Shown here in pieces: positions 1 through 6,421 of a stretch of DNA of 8,263 nucleotides. The first letter of the stretch is position 1; every line of letters begins with the position of its first letter. This DNA is from Planctomycetes bacterium RBG_16_43_13. Lineage in GTDB: Bacteria > Planctomycetota > MHYJ01. A model generated the notes under the pieces. The model did no database searches and had not been told where the DNA came from. It was given only the letters and a program-made list of their open reading frames with translations. The translations under genes were made by a program, and so were the position numbers. Where the stretch lies: the NCBI GenBank assembly GCA_001828445.1, contig MHYJ01000042.1, positions 9,379 through 17,641 on the forward strand. The letters are read 5' to 3'.

Positions 1-1653
1 TTCAATTTTGACCTTTAGCGCGAAGCTGTTACTATGATTGGCATCTATCAGATAATGCTCATATTTGACATCCCCTTTAAATGGAAGATTGTCGAACTTG
101 ATTTTCATGCTGACATCTTCACGCTGTCTTTTATGTGATCCCTCGATGAGGGCTTTGGCTTCTCTCAGGTCTTTTTTTACTTCCATAGGTACTTTTACGT
201 GATCCATGGAAATCTTCCCGCTGATTATATCCTCTATTTTTTTTTTAGATAGCCCGTATAACTCGATGTCATCTTTCCTGTAGCCTTTATCTTTAAGAAA
301 ATTACCTGCCAGCCTCATGGTCATTTTAGCGTCCGGTATAAAATTGGAAAAGAATACCGATGTTCTATCTGCCTCCTGAGTGGCAAGCACAGCGATAAAG
401 GGATCCGAAGAATGTGTAACAAGACGTTCTCCCTCAAGCATACTTAATGCCTTAAATGCATTGTATGCAGGTTTTATAATGTACTCTTTAGTTACGACAC
501 CAAAACCGCCGAAGAACTCTGATCGGATATCTATGTTTTTTTTAAGAATCTGCTGTCCATATATAGATTCTCCTTCCCTTATCTGCCAGTCTTCAAACAG
601 ACTGAAAAAGGTGTGCCTTTTGATTCCTGCGCTATCCATAGCTAAAAGAGCAGGTAAAATATATGCAGATAGATATTCGGTGTCGCGTTCTTTACTTCCT
701 GAGTTTGGAAATTCTAACCAGCTATTCCAGCTCCCGATGATCAGTGTCAGATCAGCAGGATATCCATACTCTTTTAACCATCCTTGCACCAAGGATACAT
801 CCTTGCTTAATCTGGCAGCAGCCATGGAATCAAAATGGTGCCAGGCTATAAAATCGATGGGCAATTTATCAAGATCCATATCCGGCAGTGCGGTTTTACC
901 GCAGAATCGAATAAGTTTATAGATAAGCGGCGTCTTTTTGCCTTTAAATGTCGCATTGACCGCTGATGATGCCGGTCCCCCTATCCTTGCATTTTTATCT
1001 GCACGTTTCGCACCAATGACGGAATATTTGTAGAGTGTCAGATAATCTTCCTCAGCTCCCCCGTAAAACAGTTCTGGTTCATCCCACACCATATATCTTG
1101 CATTTATTCTCAGCTTGTTATTCACGTAGTCTACTGTAGCCTGAACCAGTTTTGCCCATTGTTCGTAATCCTTTGGCTTACTATGACTATCATGTTTTAT
1201 GGTTCTCAGATAATGGGGCATTCCCATAAGGTTAAAGATGACTTCTCCTCTATTTTTATGGATCTCCTTAGCCCATTTCATAGTATCTGATTCTGACAAT
1301 CTTTGAGTATAACCTTCCAATGTACTTCCAGGAGGAAACAGCTGCGGACTCAAAAAGGGTTTTTGTATTTCAATTGCCCCAGGTTTTTGATCGTTCCAGA
1401 AGCGTCTGCCAATTGGTGTATCAGGGGGGAACTCGGGGGCATGGGCAATGAATACCCCTGTCCTGAAAATATCAGGCAGTGGACCCGCCTTCTTACTTGC
1501 ATCAACAGAGATTTCGATTTCTTTATCCTGACCAGTGCTGAAGCTCGATTCTTTCGGAAGACTGATCTCACTCGTAAATAAGAATAAGATGAAGGCAATT
1601 CCGGTAATTACAAGAATTTTAGGCTGTAAGATATATTTTCGTTTATGTCTCAT
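1..1653 (-). CDS. GH39-like (PslG/beta-xylosidase-fold) secreted or membrane-anchored protein, 3' end outside window
   Basis: Open frame of 551 residues from ATG to the window edge, with no stop, so the C-terminus is missing. Residues 2-6 are basic and 13-27 form a hydrophobic helix, either an uncleaved anchor or a signal peptide; no clear signal-peptidase site is seen. The middle reads as a glycoside hydrolase family 39 TIM barrel: VWDEPEL with acid/base candidate Glu192, then an IGGPASS strand, DFIAWHHF (His272/273), LIIGSWNSW (305-313), and GFGVV plus KPAYNAFKAL before a beta-rich C-terminal domain containing YEHYLIDANHSN. GH39 enzymes are retaining glycosidases (beta-xylosidase, alpha-L-iduronidase, PslG) with TEW-type nucleophile motifs. 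Here the Glu is replaced by Ser308, so activity is doubtful. The start lies two bases after the upstream GT2 stop with no good Shine-Dalgarno, implying translational coupling. An inferred role is trimming, binding or exporting the polymer made by the neighbouring transferases. The fold call is firm; the function is not. Confidence 0.82.
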   Translation of the reverse strand, partial: MRHKRKYILQPKILVITGIAFILFLFTSEISLPKESSFSTGQDKEIEISVDASKKAGPLPDIFRTGVFIAHAPEFPPDTPIGRRFWNDQKPGAIEIQKPFLSPQLFPPGSTLEGYTQRLSESDTMKWAKEIHKNRGEVIFNLMGMPHYLRTIKHDSHSKPKDYEQWAKLVQATVDYVNNKLRINARYMVWDEPELFYGGAEEDYLTLYKYSVIGAKRADKNARIGGPASSAVNATFKGKKTPLIYKLIRFCGKTALPDMDLDKLPIDFIAWHHFDSMAAARLSKDVSLVQGWLKEYGYPADLTLIIGSWNSWLEFPNSGSKERDTEYLSAYILPALLAMDSAGIKRHTFFSLFEDWQIREGESIYGQQILKKNIDIRSEFFGGFGVVTKEYIIKPAYNAFKALSMLEGERLVTHSSDPFIAVLATQEADRTSVFFSNFIPDAKMTMRLAGNFLKDKGYRKDDIELYGLSKKKIEDIISGKISMDHVKVPMEVKKDLREAKALIEGSHKRQREDVSMKIKFDNLPFKGDVKYEHYLIDANHSNSFALKVKIE

Positions 1654-1655
1654 TG

Positions 1656-2696
1656 TTATCTAAAAGTCAATGATGAAGCTTTTCGATATCCTAATAAGTA
1701 CATGAGTACGATGGACCCCTTGTACATTCTGTTGAAGATATATTTATCCTTTATCCTTCGAATTGCCTGAACCTGTCGCCTTCTTGTCATAATAAAAGGT
1801 AGGTGGCTGATAATATACCCAAAGGCCATTGACACGGCTGCGCATCTTTTCCATTTGGTGATCAAGAAATAGCCAAGAACAGTCCCAATCTCCAGGATAA
1901 GTCTTACGGGCAATACTAATAAAAGAGTTGACCATGAATAATTTTTTATTAACATAATTAGACTATTTCTATGAACATAATACATTCGTAGCAAATCTTC
2001 TTTCCCCAGATTTGGCCCTCCAAAATGATAAATCTTCGCCGCAGGCAGATAAACGACCTTGTAAGTCCCGAGCAAGTGAATGCGCCATATCAAGTCTATC
2101 TCTTCCATATACATAAAAAAAAGAGAATCAAAATATCCGGTATCTTCCAATACCTTCTTTCTTATAAAAAGGGCTGCGCCACTGGCCCAGAAGATTTCAC
2201 GTACATCGTCATACTGACCTTCATCTTGCTCCACTGTATCAAGAATCCTTCCTCGTGCAAAAGGATACCCAAAGATATCAAGCATTCCACCTGCTCCGCT
2301 GCTGTGAAAACACCTCTTATCTTTCAAGTCCAGCATTTTGGGCTGGACAATAGCAATGGAAGGGTCTTGCTCTGATATTCTAACGAGCACAGAAATACAG
2401 TCCGGGTCAATCTCAATATCATTATTGAGTAGAAAAACAAACTCTCCCCTGGCCATGTGGATTCCCTGATTACATCCGTCACCAAATCCTAAATTTCTCG
2501 GACTATGAATATAGATGAGCTCCAAATTGACCTGTGGCAGATCCGATGGAGATATTTTCTGAGCTCCATTGTCTACAATGATCAGTTCTATGTTTGAAAA
2601 AGTTGATTTTCCTATTGACTGAACACAGTTAAGCAGGTATTCGATGTTATTATAATGGACTATGATAACACTCACTATCGGATTAAGGTCTCTCAT
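1656..2696 (-). CDS. GT2 glycosyltransferase, COG1216 (rhamnosyltransferase-like) type
   Basis: The protein has 346 residues. An N-terminal GT-A domain starts at SVIIVHYNN (residues 9-17), followed by VDNG (Asp42), NLGFGDGCNQG (68-78) and the metal-binding LLNNDIEID stretch (89-97, Asp93). Next come WASGAALFIRK (170-180) and GYFDSLFFMYMEEIDLIWR (187-205), which holds the acidic catalytic-base region Glu198/Glu199/Asp201. This order is diagnostic of the COG1216 family, which transfers rhamnose or other sugars from nucleotide donors to lipid-linked glycans. Donor and acceptor cannot be read from sequence. The C-terminal part (about 253-303) is hydrophobic with one or two membrane-associated helices, followed by a basic patch TRRRQ, so the enzyme is probably held at the inner membrane. 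The ATG overlaps the upstream stop as ATGA, and AAGGGA (2706-2711) sits 9 bases upstream, supporting this start. The GH39-like gene follows two bases after the stop. Confidence 0.93.
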   Translation of the reverse strand: MRDLNPIVSVIIVHYNNIEYLLNCVQSIGKSTFSNIELIIVDNGAQKISPSDLPQVNLELIYIHSPRNLGFGDGCNQGIHMARGEFVFLLNNDIEIDPDCISVLVRISEQDPSIAIVQPKMLDLKDKRCFHSSGAGGMLDIFGYPFARGRILDTVEQDEGQYDDVREIFWASGAALFIRKKVLEDTGYFDSLFFMYMEEIDLIWRIHLLGTYKVVYLPAAKIYHFGGPNLGKEDLLRMYYVHRNSLIMLIKNYSWSTLLLVLPVRLILEIGTVLGYFLITKWKRCAAVSMAFGYIISHLPFIMTRRRQVQAIRRIKDKYIFNRMYKGSIVLMYLLGYRKASSLTFR

Positions 2697-3886
2697 TGTA
2701 AATTTTCCCTTTCAGTCCTAATCCATTTCAGGCTTCCTCTATGGAAACATCCCTTGATATTTATAAGCATCCTCCATATCATAAAGACAGGAACATACAG
2801 GATTGACATCCACACCTTAAGATTTGCCTTTGATACAATAAGACCTGTGATTGAATAGCATGATAAGACTGAAAAGATCGATATCCACAGAAATAGATTC
2901 AGATCTGCCCCCCTGTATGATGTCAGGAGATATATAAAAAATAGAATCGAGATAAAAGAAACCAAGAGGGTATAGGGTGGTATTAATAATTCCAGGGCAC
3001 TGAATAATAAGCTGAAATCCCGTCTAATGATCGAACCTTTTAATAACTCGGGTACATATTTCTTCATAATCAAGAATCTTCCCTGATCCCATCTGATTCT
3101 CTGGGATTCTGCATATCTGAAACTGCTGGGATTTTGCGCATAGATCTTTGCATCCGGGATAAAGCCAATCTTAAGTCCTGCCAGTCTCATCATTACCCCA
3201 TATTCAACATCCTCCAGGATTGAAGTGGCATTCCACCCATGTCTATCTATGATTTCAGTTCTGATACATATCCCATTACCCAATAAAAAACCGAAGTATC
3301 CTAACCTGCTCGTTCCCATATGCCTTAATCTCTGGTTTAAGCTCCAACCCAGGAATATAAGACTGGCAACCGGCGACCTCTCAGGATTAATGACCTGCAC
3401 CATCCCCTGTAATACCTTATTTCCTTCAGATAATTTTCGATTCATCACCGCAAGAAAATCGGGGTCAATTTGTGAATCAGCATCCATGATAACAAAGGCA
3501 TCATAAGACCTATTCCACTTTTTAATCTCCTGGAATGCCCATCTCAGGGCATATCCTTTTCCCATATTCTTATTATCTTCCCGTATCAAACATATTGCCC
3601 TCTCATCTTTCAATACCCTATCAATAGTATCATCCTGGCAATTATCAGCGATAACCACAAAATCATATAAATCTTTAGAATATTTCACCTGGTTGATGCT
3701 TCTTATCGCCTTTTCAATGACCAAAGATTCATTATGGGCAGGGATTATAATCAGGAACTTCTTCAATTCCTCAGAATCCTCAGAATCACTTGTGTTGCGT
3801 CTGAATGAAAACAGGCTTATTATGGCTAAGAACCATAGATATAAGGTGATGGATAGTATGATGGATTCCGATACAAGGAAAAACAT
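2693..3886 (-). CDS. Membrane GT2 glycosyltransferase with QxxRW motif (possible processive polysaccharide synthase)
   Basis: The protein has 397 residues. There is one N-terminal membrane helix (about 5-27), a cytoplasmic GT-A domain, and about three to four C-terminal helices (293-322, 329-352, 358-377). Catalytic-type motifs are all present and in order: LIIIPAHNE (45-53), Asp81 in VIADNCQDD, DAD (135-137), LED (224-226, Glu225/Asp226) and QRIRW (262-266). This D, DxD, ED, QxxRW set with flanking helices is shared by processive GT2 synthases such as PgaC, hyaluronan synthase and BcsA. In those, sugar is polymerised and threaded through the membrane. It is also found in some single-sugar membrane transferases, so processivity is inference. 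The size is near PgaC but well below BcsA, and no PilZ domain is attached. It is the first gene of the left minus-strand block, downstream of the divergent intergenic region. Its stop overlaps the next GT2 start by four bases. Confidence 0.92.
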   Translation of the reverse strand: MFFLVSESIILSITLYLWFLAIISLFSFRRNTSDSEDSEELKKFLIIIPAHNESLVIEKAIRSINQVKYSKDLYDFVVIADNCQDDTIDRVLKDERAICLIREDNKNMGKGYALRWAFQEIKKWNRSYDAFVIMDADSQIDPDFLAVMNRKLSEGNKVLQGMVQVINPERSPVASLIFLGWSLNQRLRHMGTSRLGYFGFLLGNGICIRTEIIDRHGWNATSILEDVEYGVMMRLAGLKIGFIPDAKIYAQNPSSFRYAESQRIRWDQGRFLIMKKYVPELLKGSIIRRDFSLLFSALELLIPPYTLLVSFISILFFIYLLTSYRGADLNLFLWISIFSVLSCYSITGLIVSKANLKVWMSILYVPVFMIWRMLINIKGCFHRGSLKWIRTERENLQ

Positions 3887-3906
3887 ATAATTACCGCTCT
3901 TTTATC

Positions 3907-3936
3907 ATTCTATTTTATCTGATAACATTATGTCAG
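3907..3936 (-). promoter_or_regulatory. Candidate sigma70-like promoter for the left GT2-GT2-GH39 block
   Basis: Read on the minus strand, CTGACA (3936-3931; one mismatch to TTGACA) and TAGAAT (3912-3907; one mismatch to TATAAT) are separated by 18 bases. The predicted transcript start near 3900 leaves a leader of about 14 bases before the ATG at 3886, with a weak purine-rich AAGAG inside it. This region is AT-rich, so chance matches are possible. Placement and spacing are seen; promoter activity is inferred. Confidence 0.4.
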
Positions 3937-3950
3937 GTTTATAACATAAT
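3922..3950. repeat. Paired 10-bp near-palindromic repeat in divergent intergenic region (possible operator)
   Basis: ATAACATTAT (3922-3931) is repeated as ATAACATAAT (3941-3950), 9 of 10 bases identical and 19 bases apart, close to two helical turns. The same segment also contains the exact inverted pair ATTATGT (3927-3933) and ACATAAT (3944-3950). The repeats bracket the minus-strand -35 candidate, a position where a regulator could act on either divergent gene. The AT-rich composition makes this suggestive only. Confidence 0.3.
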
Positions 3951-3957
3951 TGAAAAT

Positions 3958-3963
3958 TATAAT
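3958..3963 (+). promoter_or_regulatory. Perfect TATAAT -10-like hexamer just upstream of the GT9 gene
   Basis: TATAAT lies 8 bases before the GT9 ATG. It is embedded in the palindrome ATTATAAT (3956-3963), so the minus strand carries the same hexamer. No convincing -35 or extended -10 is seen at 16-18 bases. If used, transcription would begin within a couple of bases of the ATG, giving a nearly leaderless mRNA. That would fit the lack of a Shine-Dalgarno before this gene. Confidence 0.25.
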
Positions 3964-3971
3964 CAGACCCA

Positions 3972-5198
3972 ATGACAGAGAAATTATCCTCAATTGATTT
4001 CTTTATAAAAAGATATTTCAAATATCCTCTCTTTAGATTATTTTGTCTGGCAGGAAGGATTCTATGTCCTATTACCGAACGGGACATTCCAAAAAATAAA
4101 AAAATATCCAGGATATTAGTGATACAAATTGGTGGTATCGGAGATGTCATCAGGTTATTTCCCTGTCTGCTGTTATTACGCAGGGAATTTCCAGATGCCT
4201 CGATCACGACACTTACCCAATATGGAGACAAGATACTCCGCTTTCTGCCTGATTCTTCAGAGATTATCTCGGAAAATATCATCCTCGAACCTTCCAAACG
4301 GGATAAAACCATGATGAGTAAGCTACACTTAGCCCTACGGTTGAGGAAAAGTTCATTTGATCTTGTTTTTAGCCCCAACTATGGGCTTGGGATGATTGAA
4401 TTTTCAATCATCTCTTTTTTAACCGGAGCCCCCTACCGTATCGGTTATAACTATAGAGGTTCCGGATTCCTTTACTCGTCAAAGATGGACATTAAGGAAG
4501 ACACGCCACTCTTATTGCAACATCTTGAACTGCTTTCAAAAACAGGTGTTAGAAATAATTCTATAGATGGCAAAATCTGGTTCAAAGTTCCTGAGGAAGA
4601 CCTTTCTTTCGCCCAATCCTTTCTGCAACATCACAATGTCTCAAAAAACGATTTATTATTAGCCATCGCACCGATCACTATAGCGGATCGGGATTACAAA
4701 TCCCCGATGCACCATCGTTCTCTGGTCGATTACCGTGCATGGCCTGAAGATAGATATATGAAACTTATTAATGAAATATTCCGTCTCTATAAGGTTAAAA
4801 TTATTGTATTGGGAGATTCGTTATCAAGTGGGAGACTATCAGATTATTTGATACATTCAAAGAACCCCAATGTAATCAACGCAGTAGGTAAAACCAATAT
4901 TGGACAGGCCGCGGCCTTGATTGAGACCTCCAATCTATTCATCAGTAATGACTCTGGGCTTCTGCATGTTGCCATCGCCTTGCAAAAACCCTCTATCGGA
5001 ATCTTTGGGTCCACATCCCCAAGGCAAGTCATCCACCCCGTTGACTATTGTATCCCGATATGGAAAGAGCTGGAATGCTCCCCTTGTTTTATCCATCAAC
5101 CAATACCTGATTTTAATTGTGCCTCTGATATACGCTGCCTGAGATTGATTACTGTTGAAGAGGTCCTGGAGGCCATTAAATCACTTCTTCGATCATAA
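3972..5198 (+). CDS. GT9 (ADP-heptose:LPS heptosyltransferase family) glycosyltransferase
   Basis: The protein has 408 residues and is the only plus-strand gene. After an N-terminal extension of about 45 residues, the GT-B N-domain opens with RILVIQIGGIGDVIRLFPCL. Asp58 of GGIGD matches the catalytic-base Asp of WaaC-type enzymes. The C-domain has the nucleotide-sugar site: IVLGD (near 275-280), then FISNDSGLLHVA (Asp327, Ser328, Gly329, His332) and KPSIGIFGSTSP. The tail carries CSPCF (Cys369/Cys372) and two further cysteines (383, 389), a cysteine pattern common in this family. GT9 enzymes usually add heptose or related sugars to LPS core or other surface glycans; the real substrate here is unknown. 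No strong Shine-Dalgarno precedes the ATG; the extension could contain the true start, but no in-frame Met is obviously better. The 3' end overlaps the convergent GT-B gene by 23 bases. It interrupts what would otherwise be one minus-strand gene series. Confidence 0.93.
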   Translation: MTEKLSSIDFFIKRYFKYPLFRLFCLAGRILCPITERDIPKNKKISRILVIQIGGIGDVIRLFPCLLLLRREFPDASITTLTQYGDKILRFLPDSSEIISENIILEPSKRDKTMMSKLHLALRLRKSSFDLVFSPNYGLGMIEFSIISFLTGAPYRIGYNYRGSGFLYSSKMDIKEDTPLLLQHLELLSKTGVRNNSIDGKIWFKVPEEDLSFAQSFLQHHNVSKNDLLLAIAPITIADRDYKSPMHHRSLVDYRAWPEDRYMKLINEIFRLYKVKIIVLGDSLSSGRLSDYLIHSKNPNVINAVGKTNIGQAAALIETSNLFISNDSGLLHVAIALQKPSIGIFGSTSPRQVIHPVDYCIPIWKELECSPCFIHQPIPDFNCASDIRCLRLITVEEVLEAIKSLLRS

Positions 5199-6405
5199 GC
5201 CGTTTGTCGGACTTTTGCTCAATTTTATTATCTATCATCTTAATTATTGCTGACGAAGTCTTTTCCACACGCGCATCCCAGGTATGATCACTGGCAACAT
5301 GATAACGCTTTTTCTGGAGCTCAATATCACCGGATTCTTTAATAGAACGCTCTATACTTACTATAAACTCTTCTGAATTCTTGCATAATTGAACAAGAGG
5401 TTCAAATTCCCTGAGCGCCGGGATGTCAGAGGTTACAACCGGTTTTCCTCCGGCAAGATACTCAAAGGTCTTGGTTGGAAAGGAGTTCTTCATGAAATCA
5501 CTTTCTTTGTAAGGAATTATGCATACATCAAAGGCCTTTATATATTTGGGGAGTTCTTCCATGGGTCTTTTTCCCAGGAAATACAAATTAGGGAGGCATT
5601 TCAGTCTCGATGAGAGCTTTTCCTGAAGAGGGCCGATAAAAACAAAGGACCACTCCGGATGAGCATGAGCCGCCTTTTCAATCCATTCCCAATTCATTTT
5701 ATCGTTAGCTATCCCCCCTGTAAATCCAACAATGGGTTTTTGAATATTTATCATATCATCAGAAATTTCAGTTGTGGGTAATAACGCCTGAGAAAAGACG
5801 GAAATATCCGCGCCTGATGGGAAATAATTAGTATTTGGATTAAATATCTTTTTTGACTGATACAGATTTTTCGATGTCGTAAATACAATGTGTGCCTTCT
5901 TGATTAATTCTGTCTCCAGATCAATAAGTCGCTGTCTCTGATAGGACAATCTATAGAAAAAGGCCCCCATGTCATCATTACAATCGTAACAGACTAATTT
6001 TTCATTAAATTCCCCATTTGGCAATATGGCGTAAGGATGGTACAGCCAGAGGATGGGGTTTTTAAATTCTAATTTCACTGCGAGTCTCTTGATGATCCTG
6101 GATAAGTAAAATTGATTTATCCTGTCAAAGAATTTCATGCGGCCATAGAATACAGGCAACGGGGGTGGATAATATACCCAAAAATTATTCATGACCTTAT
6201 TAGGTCCGCGCCACCATTTCTTAAGCTTTTCTTTATGAATCCCTGCTAATTCCGGATGGGATAAAAATAATGTAAGAGGAAAGGGGGGGTCTACCCAGAG
6301 GATACGGTTTTGTGCCGAGAGACGGGTCATCATGTGATGCATGACCAAGGGTATCTCATCCCAATAAAGCCAGGATACGCAGATAATATCTTCTCCCTTT
6401 AGCAT
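5176..6405 (-). CDS. GT-B glycosyltransferase (GT4/GT1-like, TuaH-like group)
   Basis: The protein has 409 residues and no membrane helix. The N-domain begins with IICVSWLYWDEIP and includes RILWVDPP (34-41) and LWLYHPYA (119-126). It also has YDCNDDM (140-146), a signature seen in a subgroup of GT-B enzymes that includes TuaH-like teichuronic-acid transferases. A Rossmann-like C-domain follows IVGFTGGI (225-232), with FVFIGPL (255-260), a central LPNLYFLGKRPMEELP stretch, CIIPYKES (295-302) and PTKTFEYLAGGKPVV (310-324). There Glu315 corresponds to the second glutamate that binds the donor in GT4 enzymes. The first Glu of the classical EX7E pair is not obvious. Donor and linkage are unknown. 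The ATG is preceded by GAAGAG (6412-6417) at a 6-base spacing. The gene starts 16 bases after the GT4 stop, so the two are very likely co-transcribed. It ends inside the last codons of the opposing GT9 gene. Confidence 0.9.
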   Translation of the reverse strand: MLKGEDIICVSWLYWDEIPLVMHHMMTRLSAQNRILWVDPPFPLTLFLSHPELAGIHKEKLKKWWRGPNKVMNNFWVYYPPPLPVFYGRMKFFDRINQFYLSRIIKRLAVKLEFKNPILWLYHPYAILPNGEFNEKLVCYDCNDDMGAFFYRLSYQRQRLIDLETELIKKAHIVFTTSKNLYQSKKIFNPNTNYFPSGADISVFSQALLPTTEISDDMINIQKPIVGFTGGIANDKMNWEWIEKAAHAHPEWSFVFIGPLQEKLSSRLKCLPNLYFLGKRPMEELPKYIKAFDVCIIPYKESDFMKNSFPTKTFEYLAGGKPVVTSDIPALREFEPLVQLCKNSEEFIVSIERSIKESGDIELQKKRYHVASDHTWDARVEKTSSAIIKMIDNKIEQKSDKRLMIEEVI

Positions 6406-6421
6406 GATTATCTCTTCACGA

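Noticed and set aside
380..922. 180-codon plus-strand open frame opposite the GH39-like gene
   Set aside because: The protein has no recognisable motif and low complexity of function; the minus frame is continuous and shows GH39 motifs, so this is a shadow.
2025..2375. 116-codon plus-strand frame inside the COG1216 GT2 gene
   Set aside because: It is opposite strongly conserved GT2 motifs and shows no protein features of its own.
3905..4378. 157-codon minus-strand open frame inside the GT9 gene
   Set aside because: It lies opposite the conserved GGIGD-containing part of GT9, has no family motifs and no ribosome-binding site; coincidental antisense frame.
5076..5139. Four cysteines at the GT9 C-terminus considered as a novel metal site
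   Set aside because: A CxPC-type pair plus later cysteines before the final helix is frequent in GT9 proteins, so it is not distinctive.
5197..5216. Small hairpin after the GT9 stop (AAGCCG, TTTGT loop, CGG-A-CTT) followed by TTTT, considered as a terminator
   Set aside because: The stem is only six pairs with a bulge and the U tract is short and interrupted; too weak to call, and it lies within the opposing coding sequence.
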